Positions 44,137 through 51,582 of a stretch of 61,152 nucleotides of DNA are shown here, piece by piece. Origin of the DNA: Halovulum marinum (GTDB lineage: Bacteria > Pseudomonadota > Alphaproteobacteria > Rhodobacterales > Rhodobacteraceae). Position 1 is the stretch's first letter; every line of letters starts with the position of its first letter. The position numbers were made by a program, and so were the translations under genes. Location of the stretch: the NCBI RefSeq assembly GCF_009697225.1, contig NZ_WIND01000021.1:1-61152 (forward strand), read 5' to 3'. The notes below the pieces were generated by a model, which was given only the letters and a program-made list of their open reading frames with translations, did not search any database and had not been told where the DNA came from.

Positions 44137-44906
44137 TGGCCGGACGTGACATGTTCGATCTTTCGGGACGCACCGCGCTGGTCACCGGCGCCAGGCGCGG
44201 CCTCGGCCGCGCCATGGCCGAGGCGCTGGCCGGAGCCGGCGCCGACATCGTCGGCGTCAGCGCCACGCTCGACCCTGCCGGCTCGGCGGTCGGCGACGCC
44301 GTCGCCGCGCTGGGCCGGCGCTTCACCGGCCATGCCTGCGACTTCTCGCGCCGCGAGGCGGTCCGCGCCTTCGCCGCGCAGGTGCTGCGCGACCACCCGC
44401 GGATCGACATCCTGGTCAACAACGCCGGCACCATCCGCCGCGCGCCCGCGGCGGACCATGCCGACGAGCTGTGGGACGAGGTGATCGAGGTGAACCTGAG
44501 CGCCCAGTTCGTGCTGACGCGCGAGATCGGCCGCACCATGGTCGACCGCGGCGCCGGCAAGATCATCTTCACCGCCTCGCTGCTGACCTTCCAGGGCGGC
44601 ATCACCGTGCCCGGATATGCCGCCTCCAAGGGCGGGATCGGCCAGCTGGCCAAGGCGTTCGCCAACGAATGGGCGGGGAAGGGCGTCAACGTCAACGCCA
44701 TCGCCCCCGGCTATGTCGACACCGACAACACCGAGGCGCTGCGCGGCGATCCCGAGCGGTCGAAGGCGATCCTCGCGCGGATCCCGGCGGGACGCTGGGG
44801 CCGCGCCGAGGATTTCGGCGGGCCGGTGGTGTTCCTGGCGTCGCCGGCGGCGGATTATGTCCACGGCACGATCCTGACCGTCGACGGCGGCTGGATGGGC
44901 AGGTAG
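44136..44906 (+). CDS. SDR oxidoreductase (KduD/2-deoxy-gluconate dehydrogenase-like)
   Basis: A 256-residue classical SDR. Cofactor site T-G-A-R-R-G-L-G-R-A-M, N-N-A-G-T-I-R-R-A-P, catalytic S-L-L-T-F-Q-G-G and Y-A-A-S-K. N-N-A-G-T-I-R-R and F-Q-G-G-I-x-V-P-G-Y-A-A-S-K are features of KduD/gluconate 5-dehydrogenase-like enzymes acting on sugar acids. Last gene of the operon that begins with the aldehyde dehydrogenase. Confidence 0.87.
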   Translation: MAGRDMFDLSGRTALVTGARRGLGRAMAEALAGAGADIVGVSATLDPAGSAVGDAVAALGRRFTGHACDFSRREAVRAFAAQVLRDHPRIDILVNNAGTIRRAPAADHADELWDEVIEVNLSAQFVLTREIGRTMVDRGAGKIIFTASLLTFQGGITVPGYAASKGGIGQLAKAFANEWAGKGVNVNAIAPGYVDTDNTEALRGDPERSKAILARIPAGRWGRAEDFGGPVVFLASPAADYVHGTILTVDGGWMGR

Positions 44907-45004
44907 CGGCCGCCGCCGGCTTCGGGTCCGCGGGTCGGGAACCGTTGGCGCGCGCGGCTGTTCCCTCTCCGACGCCATTCGAGCCGGACGAGGAGGCCCA
45001 CGCC

Positions 45005-46291
45005 GTGACCCGCGCCGAGACCCGTGCCGAGACCCGTGCCGAACCGATCCCCGCGCTGCCGGGGATCGACAGCACCGCCGCCTTCCTGCGCGAAGGCTAC
45101 GGCTTTGTCTCGGGCCGCTGCCGCCGGCTGGGCTCCGACCGGTTCCGCACCCGGATGATGCTGCGCCCGGTGACCTGCCTGTGCGGCGCCGAGGCGGCGC
45201 GCGAGTTCTACCGCCCCGGCCGGATGACCCGGCGCGGCGCGATGCCGGCGACGGTGGTGGCGCTGCTGCAGGACAAGGGCAGCGTGCAGGCGTTGGACGG
45301 CGCCGCGCACCGCGTGCGCAAGGCGATGTTCCTGGATCTGATGACCGCCCGCCGGCTGGACGCGGCGCGCCGCATCTTCGCCGGGGAATGGACCGCCGCC
45401 GCCGACGGCTGGCAGGGCCGCACCGTCGCGCTGCGCGACGCGGTGGACGACATCATGACCCGCACCGCGTTGCGCTGGTGCGGCATCGCCGCCCCGGACC
45501 GGGAGGTGGCGGCGCGGCGCGCCGAACTGTCGGCGATGGTCGGCGCCGCGGGCAGCATCGGCCCGGCGCACCTGCGGGCGCGCCTGCTGCGCGAACGCTC
45601 GGAACGCTGGGCGCGGGGCGTCATCCGCCACGCGCGGCAGGCCGGCGCGGTGGGCGCGACGGCGGACGCCGGTGTCGTCGCCCGGCTCGCCCTGCACGTC
45701 GACGCCGATGGCAGCCGGATGACCGAGGCGGCGGCGGCGGTCGAGCTGTTGAACATCCTGCGCCCGATCCTGGCGGCCGGCCGCTATGTCGTGTTCGCGG
45801 CCCACGCGCTGCATGTCCACCGCGAGACGATCCCCTTCGCCGCGCCGGACGCGGAGGCGATGCACCGCGCCTTCGCGCAGGAGGTGCGCAGGCTCTACCC
45901 GTTCTTCCCGGTCATCGGCGGCCGCGTGCTGCAGCCGTTCGACTGGCGCGGGGCGCATTTCGACGCCGGCGACTGGCTGCTGCTGGATCTATACGGCACC
46001 AACCGCGATCCGGCGACCTGGCCCGCGCCCGAGACTTTCCGGCCCGAACGGCACCTCGGCGCGGACGCCGCCCCCGAGGCGCTGGTGCCGCAGGGCGGTG
46101 GCGATCCCGTCGACGGTCACCGCTGCCCCGGCGAGGATCTGACCGTCGCGCTGACGACCGAGGCGATCGCCCGCCTGCGCACGATGACATGGCAGGTGCC
46201 GGAACAGGATCTGAGCCTGCCCCGCAACCGTTTTCCGCCGTGGCCGCGCGACGGGATGCGGATCTCGGTCGCCGCCGCGGGCGGGGCTTGA
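45005..46291 (+). CDS. CYP152-type cytochrome P450 (fatty acid peroxygenase)
   Basis: A 428-residue P450 that uses H2O2 directly. The heme loop P-Q-G-G-G-D-P-V-D-G-H-R-C-P-G-E (Cys374) has the P-Q-G-G-G start special to CYP152. E293 and R296 form E-x-x-R. In the I-helix, N-I-L-R-P-I-L-A has Arg253-Pro254, the acid-binding pair that replaces the usual Thr/acid of monooxygenases. In P450-BSbeta and SPalpha it binds the fatty-acid carboxylate. These enzymes hydroxylate fatty acids at alpha/beta or decarboxylate them to alkenes. GTG start with AGGAGG eight bases upstream; the N-terminus repeats R-A-E-T. It stands 98 bases after the SDR and need not belong to the sugar operon. Confidence 0.88.
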   Translation: MTRAETRAETRAEPIPALPGIDSTAAFLREGYGFVSGRCRRLGSDRFRTRMMLRPVTCLCGAEAAREFYRPGRMTRRGAMPATVVALLQDKGSVQALDGAAHRVRKAMFLDLMTARRLDAARRIFAGEWTAAADGWQGRTVALRDAVDDIMTRTALRWCGIAAPDREVAARRAELSAMVGAAGSIGPAHLRARLLRERSERWARGVIRHARQAGAVGATADAGVVARLALHVDADGSRMTEAAAAVELLNILRPILAAGRYVVFAAHALHVHRETIPFAAPDAEAMHRAFAQEVRRLYPFFPVIGGRVLQPFDWRGAHFDAGDWLLLDLYGTNRDPATWPAPETFRPERHLGADAAPEALVPQGGGDPVDGHRCPGEDLTVALTTEAIARLRTMTWQVPEQDLSLPRNRFPPWPRDGMRISVAAAGGA

Positions 46292-46355
46292 CGGCGTCCC
46301 GGCCCCGGCTGACCGCCGGGCGGCCGGCGAAGACGGGCTTTCCCCGCCGCGGACG

Positions 46356-46381
46356 GGAACAGCGCACCGCACCAGATCGTT
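46356..46381 (+). promoter_or_regulatory. EcfG-like (general stress response) promoter
   Basis: GGAAC at 46356-46360, 17-base spacer, CGTT at 46378-46381. This is the alphaproteobacterial EcfG consensus GGAAC-N16/17-CGTT, 30 bases before the hibernation/cold-shock gene. A RpoHII-type promoter would look similar. Confidence 0.6.
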
Positions 46382-46411
46382 TCCCCCTACCAGGAAAGGG
46401 AGAGCAGCCGC

Positions 46412-46996
46412 ATGGACCAGCCACTGGAAATAGCCTTCCACAACATGGACAGCTCCGCCTCGCTGGAAGCGCGGATCCGCGAGCGGGTCGACCGGATGCA
46501 CCGGTACTTCAAGCACATCAACTCGTGCCACGTGGTGGTCGAGCTTGATCACAAGAGCCAGGGCGCGCCGAAGAACTACCATGTCCGGATCGAGACCCGG
46601 GTGCCCGGCAAGGAGCTGGTGGTCAGCCAGGACCCGGGCAAGGGCGACCATTTCGACCCGCTTCAGACGGTGAACAACGCGTTCGACGCCATGGACCGGC
46701 AGCTGGAGCAGTTCTCGCAGACCGTGCGCGGCGACGTGAAGACGCACGAGGGCCCGCCGACCGGACGCGTTCGCCAGCTGTTCTCGGAGTACGGCTTCGT
46801 CGCGACCACGGACGGGCGCGACATCTGGTTCCACCGCAACGCGGTGGCGAACGACGGCTTCGACGACCTGCAGGAGGGGCAGCCGGTCGAGCTGACGATC
46901 TCGCAGGAGGGCAACGAGGGCATGGGGCCGCAGGCCAGCTCGGTCCGGCCGACCTCGAAGATGCGCCTCGACGGCGAGGCGTGGACCGATACCTGA
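46412..46996 (+). CDS. HPF/RaiA-like domain fused to cold-shock domain
   Basis: A 194-residue protein. Residues about 1-108 form an S30AE-like ribosome-binding domain (L-E-A-R-I-R-E-R-V-D-R-M-H-R-Y-F; F-D-P-L-Q-T-V-N-N-A-F-D-A-M-D-R-Q-L). Residues about 115-180 form a CspA-like domain (T-G-R-V-R-Q-L-F-S-E-Y-G-F-V and I-W-F-H-R-N-A-V). The aromatic nucleic-acid-binding pattern of CspA is only partly kept. It probably binds the ribosome or RNA under stress. Promoter type and a second hpf at 28753-29340 support a condition-specific role. Confidence 0.85.
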   Translation: MDQPLEIAFHNMDSSASLEARIRERVDRMHRYFKHINSCHVVVELDHKSQGAPKNYHVRIETRVPGKELVVSQDPGKGDHFDPLQTVNNAFDAMDRQLEQFSQTVRGDVKTHEGPPTGRVRQLFSEYGFVATTDGRDIWFHRNAVANDGFDDLQEGQPVELTISQEGNEGMGPQASSVRPTSKMRLDGEAWTDT

Positions 46997-46997
46997 C

Positions 46998-47027
46998 GGT
47001 CCGCGGCGCAGCGGCCGCGTCCGGACC
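46998..47027. terminator. GC-rich hairpin between convergent genes
   Basis: GGTCCG (46998-47003) pairs with CGGACC (47022-47027), with a GC-rich interior containing GGCCGC-type complements. No U-run. It sits between the stops of the hibernation/cold-shock gene and the Crp/Fnr gene. Confidence 0.35.
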
Positions 47028-47032
47028 AGGGT

Positions 47033-47740
47033 CTAGCCGTAGAACCGCGAATACTCGGCCTCGGGCACGCCATAGATCTGCTCCGCTTCCGCCTCCAGGC
47101 CTTCGCGGTCGAGGATCTGGATGCGCCCGCGGGTGGCGCGGATCATGCCCTTGCCCTCGAGGATGTGGATGCCGATCGTCACCCCGGCGCGGCGCACCCC
47201 CAGCATGATCGACAGGAACTCGTGGGTCTGCGCCAGACTGTTGCCGTCGATGCGGTCGTGGCACATCAGGATCCAGCGCGCCAGCCGGTCCTCGAGCTTC
47301 GCATGCACGTTGGACAGCGCGGTGTGCGCGGTCTGGATCATCAGCGCCTGGACATACCTGGTCAGGTGACGCCGCAGCGCCGGGTTCTGCTCCATCAGGT
47401 CATTGAGGCGGTCCACCGGGATCGACTGGCCGTGCCCCGGAACCTGCATCAGCGTGTCGTTGGGGCTGCGGTCCGCACCGATCAGGACCGAGGTGCCGGA
47501 CATGCCGTCGCGGCCGAACAGACCCGACTCGACCCGCCGCCCGTTGGTGCCGAGCGCGATGATCGAGCCGATGCCGGACACCGGGAAATACACGGACTCG
47601 ATCGACCGGTTGGCAGACTCCAGAACCATCCCCTTGTCCAGCGTGACCGGCGTCAGGGCCGATTCGATCAGCGCCCGGTCGCGGTCCGGCAGGGTGGAGA
47701 TCAGATTGTTCCGACCGGACGGAAAAGCATGGGGTTTCAA
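47033..47740 (-). CDS. Crp/Fnr family transcriptional regulator
   Basis: A 235-residue regulator. A cNMP-type beta-barrel is followed by a winged helix (H-E-F-L-S-I-M-L-G-V-R-R-A-G-V-T-I-G-I-H-I-L-E-G-K-G-M-I-R-A-T-R-G-R-I). L-G-V-R-R-A-G-V-T is the recognition helix. No N-terminal Fe-S cysteines of true FNR and no obvious cAMP phosphate cassette. I chose TTG at 47740 (L-K-P-H-A-F), which matches the usual length; another TTG at 47791 would add 17 residues. Probably stress- or redox-related. Confidence 0.82.
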   Translation of the reverse strand: MKPHAFPSGRNNLISTLPDRDRALIESALTPVTLDKGMVLESANRSIESVYFPVSGIGSIIALGTNGRRVESGLFGRDGMSGTSVLIGADRSPNDTLMQVPGHGQSIPVDRLNDLMEQNPALRRHLTRYVQALMIQTAHTALSNVHAKLEDRLARWILMCHDRIDGNSLAQTHEFLSIMLGVRRAGVTIGIHILEGKGMIRATRGRIQILDREGLEAEAEQIYGVPEAEYSRFYG

Positions 47741-47828
47741 CGGCTCGTACTCTCGCTTGGGGCAAGAGCACGACGTTCGGCTGTCTCTCAACCGGTCACG
47801 CCCTGACAGTTTGTGACCCGCCGGAAAA

Positions 47829-47857
47829 CGATTAGCAGAAAGTCAAAAAAAAGTCAA
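47829..47857 (-). promoter_or_regulatory. Candidate promoter and palindromes upstream of the Crp/Fnr gene
   Basis: Minus strand TTGACT (47857-47852), 17-base spacer, TAATCG (47834-47829) preceded by TGC like an extended -10. Just upstream lie overlapping perfect palindromes TGTATACA (47859-47866) and CAAATATTTG (47865-47874), a likely operator. Confidence 0.4.
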
Positions 47858-47972
47858 TGTATACAAATATTTGCAGCCCGTCGCACGCTCGGATGGAAGT
47901 TGCGGCCGTGACCGGCGCACCCCTGGCGCCGGTCACGGCTTCCACCCGCAGGTGGCGCCGGAACGCGGCCGG

Positions 47973-48728
47973 TCAGCCCCGCGGCGGCCGGCCGGTCCCG
48001 ACGATGCGGCGGGCCGGGCCGCACGGCGCCGCATGGATGTTCGCGCCGGACCGGCCCGGCGGGACGGGACCCTGCGCCAGGAATTTCACGAATCCGTTGA
48101 TGCACTCGGCAACGATCTTGGTGTTCTGCGGCTTCGACAGGCGCGGAACGTCGCGGAATTCCGACAGGATCTCGGCGTCGTCGAAACTGGTCCAGAAGAC
48201 GAACGGAATGCCAAGCGCGACCAGCCGCCTGGCGGCCGGATAGCTCAGCTCGTCCTGAAGCTGGACGTTCAGGACCGCCAGGTCGGGCGCCGTGCCGGCG
48301 ATCCGGTTCATGGCCGCCGACAGCGAGTGCACGACCTCCACCCGCGCCGCCCCGTGCTGCGCGATCTCGCAGGCCAGATCGTTGGCGACGACGATGTCCT
48401 TCTCGGCCAGCAGGATCCTCGTCCGGTCCTGACGCCCCGGATCGATCCGCCGGGCCGCGAACTGCACCGGCCGCGGCCGGATCTCGGCGGGCCTTGGCGG
48501 GCACCGCGCGCCCTCGCGGCGGGTCAGGCCCTGCCTGATCGCATTCAGCGGAAAGCCGGACAGCCGACTCATCTCGTGCGGCGTGAGACCGAGATCGAGG
48601 AAAACCGTCAGGCAGTCCTGCAGGAATTTCTCGTTGGCCGGGCCGTTCCGCGACGGTTCCAGCGCGTGCCGGACCGAAATCGCGTCGGACTCCGAGCGTG
48701 CAGCAAACTTGCTGTCAAATCTCATCAT
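47973..48728 (-). CDS. Receiver-like protein with Asn at the phospho-acceptor site
   Basis: A 251-residue protein. Residues 1-90 contain a short helical region (L-G-L-T-P-H-E-M-S-R-L-S-G-F-P-L-N-A-I-R) that looks like a small HTH. Residues about 103-215 form a receiver fold: R-I-L-L-A-E-K-D, A-V-L-N-V-Q-L, F-V-F-W-T and R-L-S-K-P. Thr180 and Lys199 are in place, but the expected phospho-Asp is Asn154. The tail is Pro/Arg-rich and disordered. It may work without phosphorylation. ATGATG start; an ATG at 48725 is equally possible. It lies upstream of the Crp/Fnr gene in the same direction, 180 bases away. Confidence 0.72.
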   Translation of the reverse strand: MMRFDSKFAARSESDAISVRHALEPSRNGPANEKFLQDCLTVFLDLGLTPHEMSRLSGFPLNAIRQGLTRREGARCPPRPAEIRPRPVQFAARRIDPGRQDRTRILLAEKDIVVANDLACEIAQHGAARVEVVHSLSAAMNRIAGTAPDLAVLNVQLQDELSYPAARRLVALGIPFVFWTSFDDAEILSEFRDVPRLSKPQNTKIVAECINGFVKFLAQGPVPPGRSGANIHAAPCGPARRIVGTGRPPRG

Positions 48729-48891
48729 CTTGAAGCATCCCCCAATGGACGACTCAATTCATAGCAAATCATCTCCCGCGGGTGGACGCATGGTACGCAT
48801 CCGCACCCAGTCTTCGGCAGCGCCTCGCCGTGCGCGCCGCGCGTGCACCGGCGGGATCCGGACGGGTAAGACTGTCGGGCGGCCGGAAACG

Positions 48892-48926
48892 AAAAAACCC
48901 CCGGAAGCCGAGGCTGCCAAGGGGTT
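48892..48926 (-). terminator. Rho-independent terminator of tRNA-Leu
   Basis: Minus strand AACCCC (48926-48921) pairs with GGGGTT (48901-48896), followed by a T-run to 48892. It starts 12 bases after the tRNA 3' end. Confidence 0.75.
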
Positions 48927-48937
48927 CTGCGTGTCGG

Positions 48938-49024
<87 letters not shown>

Positions 49025-49426
49025 AGGTGCCGTCCGTGGGGTGGGGATGTATCGCCGCCGCAAACCGGTGTCAACGCCAGTTTCGCATTCCCGTGGGGGA
49101 AAATCCGCCGGTCCGGCGATGCTGTCCGCGGAAGGTTTGACGCCCCCCGACGACGCGGGCATGTTCGCCGCGAAAACAGGTCGCGAACATGTGCGGCCAT
49201 CATGGTAACAAGGTTTCGACTTCCTCCTGACCGATGACCGGTGCAACATGGTCACAGGCCTTGCGGCGGGTGCTTTCGCGCATCTTTCCGCGTTGGGGGC
49301 CGTGTCCTATATGCGTCGTGACTCGGCCGCACCATGCGTGACCGGAAGGTGACGACGGATGCGGGCGGCCACGCCCCGACGCGTGGCTGAAGAAGCCGGC
49401 GAGTTTGTAGAGAGAGAGCTTCACGC
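49025..49426. other. Intergenic region between tRNA-Leu and the NDUFA9-like gene
   Basis: About 400 bases upstream of both the minus-strand tRNA and the plus-strand gene. Contains CGCGAAAACAGGTCGCG-type partial repeats around 49170 and a GCATGCG-rich stretch near 49330. Short minus-strand frames within it look non-coding. A leader promoter for both genes must lie here, but none was assigned. Confidence 0.35.
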
Positions 49427-50416
49427 ATGATCCCGCAAAGTCCGATTGTCACGATATTTGGTGGTTCCGGCTTCATCGGACGCTACATCGCGCGTCGCAT
49501 GGCGCGGGCAGGCTGGCGGGTGCGGGTCGCGGTGCGGCGTCCGAACGACGCGCTGTTCGTGCGCACCTTTGGCGTTGTCGGCCAGGTCGAGCCGGTGCAG
49601 GTCAACGTCCGCGACGATGCCTCGGTGGCGGCGGCGCTCAGCGGCGCGGATGCCGTGGTCTACGCCGTCGGGGTGCTGACCCCGACCGGCAAGCAGACCT
49701 TCGATTCGCTGCACGTCGACGGCGCGGCGCGGGTCGCGCGGCTGGCGGCCGAGGCCGGGATCAACCGCCTGGTCCATCTCTCGGCGATCGGCGCGGACGC
49801 GAACAGCGACAGCGCCTATGCCCGGACCAAGGCCGCCGGAGAGGCGGAGGTGCTGCGGTATCAGCCCGAAGCCATTATCCTGCGTCCGTCGGTGGTGTTC
49901 GGCGCCGAGGACAAGTTCTTCAACCGCTTCGCGGGCATGGCCCGGATCAGCCCGGCGCTGCCGGTGATCGGCCCCGAGACGCGGTTCCAGCCGGTCTATG
50001 TCGACGACGTCGCCGCGGCGGCCGAGAAGGCGCTGACCAATGGCGTGCACGCCGGCATCTACGAGCTGGGCGGCCCCGAGGTCGATACCTTCGCCGGGCT
50101 GATGGACCGGATGCTGAACGTGATCCGCCGCCGTCGGCTGGTGCTGTCGGTGCCGATGCCGCTGGCGCGGGCGATGGGCAAGAGCTTCGGCTTCCTGCAC
50201 CGGATCAGCGGCGGCCTGCTGTCGGCGCCGGTGACCCACGACCAGGTGCTGCAGTTGGGCCGGGACAACGTCGTCTCGGAGGACGCGATGGGGTTCGCCG
50301 ATCTCGGCATCCAGCCGACGCCGATGGCGGCCGAGCTCGAGGATTACCTGACGCCCTACATGCCCTACGGCCAGTACGCGCGGCTGACCAGCTCGGCCAA
50401 GGATCTGCGCTACTGA
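49427..50416 (+). CDS. NAD(P)-binding protein, complex I NDUFA9 subunit family
   Basis: A 329-residue atypical SDR. G-G-S-G-F-I-G-R-Y-I-A-R-R-M is the Gly-rich nucleotide site. L-S-A-I-G-A-D-A-N-S-D-S-A-Y-A-R-T-K holds the active-site-like Y-x-x-x-K. I-L-R-P-S-V-V-F-G and the C-terminal Y-G-Q-Y-A-R-L follow the NDUFA9-like alphaproteobacterial family. It may be an accessory of complex I or a sugar-nucleotide/quinone-related reductase. Followed by a strong terminator. Confidence 0.82.
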   Translation: MIPQSPIVTIFGGSGFIGRYIARRMARAGWRVRVAVRRPNDALFVRTFGVVGQVEPVQVNVRDDASVAAALSGADAVVYAVGVLTPTGKQTFDSLHVDGAARVARLAAEAGINRLVHLSAIGADANSDSAYARTKAAGEAEVLRYQPEAIILRPSVVFGAEDKFFNRFAGMARISPALPVIGPETRFQPVYVDDVAAAAEKALTNGVHAGIYELGGPEVDTFAGLMDRMLNVIRRRRLVLSVPMPLARAMGKSFGFLHRISGGLLSAPVTHDQVLQLGRDNVVSEDAMGFADLGIQPTPMAAELEDYLTPYMPYGQYARLTSSAKDLRY

Positions 50417-50466
50417 TCCCGGCCGGCGACGGACGGCGTCGGCGGTGGTGCGATCGCACGGGAAAG

Positions 50467-50488
50467 AGGGCGCGCTCGCGCCCTTTTT
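50467..50488 (+). terminator. Rho-independent terminator of the NDUFA9-like gene
   Basis: Stem GGGCGC (50468-50473) with GCGCCC (50478-50483), tetraloop GCTC, then TTTTT (50484-50488). It lies 51 bases past the stop. Confidence 0.88.
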
Positions 50489-50494
50489 CATGCG

Positions 50495-50550
50495 CAGGCC
50501 ATTTCAGGAACAGGCCATTCCAGGAATAGGCGATCTCAGGAATAGGCGAT
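50495..50550. repeat. Three and a half 16-bp tandem repeats over the uppP 3' end
   Basis: Units CAGGCCATTTCAGGAA, CAGGCCATTCCAGGAA and TAGGCGATCTCAGGAA, plus half a fourth. The third unit contains the uppP stop codon (50536-50538). The repeat looks like a duplication of the last codons of uppP out into the intergenic space. Confidence 0.8.
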
Positions 50551-51345
50551 GCCCAGCAGCAGCAGGCCCAGCAGCACGCGGTACACGACATAGGGCGTGA
50601 AGCTGACGCTGCGCAGCAGGCGCAGCATCAGCGCCAGCGCCGCCAGCCCGGCGCCGAACGCCAGCGCGGCGGCCAGCGCCAGTTCGGCGCCCAGCTCGAC
50701 GTTTCCGGTGGCGACCAGTTTACCGACCAGCAGCACGCCCGAGGCGGCGATCGTCGGGATCGACATCAGCATCGCCAGCCGCGCACCGTCGCTGCGCTCG
50801 TAGCCCTGCGCCAGTGCGCCGGTGATCGCCGCGCCCGAGCGCGAGGTGCCCGGGATCAGCGCCAGCGCCTGCCACAGGCCCATGATCCAGGCGTCGCGCA
50901 GGGTCCAGTCCGCGGCTCGGCGGCCGCGCGCGCCGCGGCGGTCGAACCACCACAGCAGCAGCCCGAACAGGATCATCGCCCAGCCGATCACCGCCAGCGA
51001 CCGCAGCGCCTCGGTCAGCCCGGTCAGCGCCAGCGCGCCGCCGGCCAGCACCACCGGCACGGTGGCGACGACCAGGCGTATCGCCAGCTGCGCCTCGGGG
51101 CGGTCGCGCTCGCCGCGCAGCAACTGCAGCACGCCGGCAAGGGCGCTGCCGACCTCGGCCCGGAAATACAGGGTCGCGGCCGCCAGCGTGCCCACGTGCA
51201 CCGCGATGTCGAGGCTCAGATCGTCCGGCGTCTGCCCGACCCACTGGTGCCACAGCTCCAGGTGCGCCGAGGACGATACCGGCAGGAACTCGGTGATTCC
51301 CTGGATCAGGGCGAGCATGAGCAGTGAAAGCAGGGGCATCGCCAT
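50536..51345 (-). CDS. uppP: Undecaprenyl-diphosphatase UppP (BacA)
   Basis: A 269-residue inner-membrane enzyme with about eight helices. It recycles undecaprenyl pyrophosphate for peptidoglycan, LPS and capsule synthesis. Motifs: Q-G-I-T-E-F-L-P-V-S-S-S-A-H-L and A-L-I-P-G-T-S-R-S-G-A-A-I-T. ATG at 51345 (M-A-M-P-L) or 51339. It is divergent from gltD across a 237-base gap. Confidence 0.95.
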   Translation of the reverse strand: MAMPLLSLLMLALIQGITEFLPVSSSAHLELWHQWVGQTPDDLSLDIAVHVGTLAAATLYFRAEVGSALAGVLQLLRGERDRPEAQLAIRLVVATVPVVLAGGALALTGLTEALRSLAVIGWAMILFGLLLWWFDRRGARGRRAADWTLRDAWIMGLWQALALIPGTSRSGAAITGALAQGYERSDGARLAMLMSIPTIAASGVLLVGKLVATGNVELGAELALAAALAFGAGLAALALMLRLLRSVSFTPYVVYRVLLGLLLLGIAYS

Positions 51346-51483
51346 GACCTGTCGAACCGGGGCGGATTTCGTGGTAGCAAACCTGGGTCCGGGGGGCAAT
51401 GCGGGCCGAATAGGTCACATATGTTTACGAATTTTCCGGCGCCGCAGCCGAATTTCTGCCGCCCGGACGCGAAAATGGGCGAA

Positions 51484-51504
51484 AAGGTCAGCATAGCTGA
51501 CTTT
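51484..51504. promoter_or_regulatory. 21-bp palindrome upstream of gltD
   Basis: GTCAGC and GCTGAC (51487-51492, 51496-51501) are exact arms around ATA. Extending to AAGGTCAGC and GCTGACTTT gives one mismatch in nine. It is 80 bases before the gltD ATG and 140 before uppP, in an AT-richer pocket. A dimeric regulator site is likely; the regulator is unknown. Confidence 0.55.
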
Positions 51505-51582
51505 ATTAGCCGCGCGGAAAGATGTATCCAGCGGCTCCGGCGCATTGTGGTCGGCCATTCGGAATCCGGAAGGGAGGCGGAC

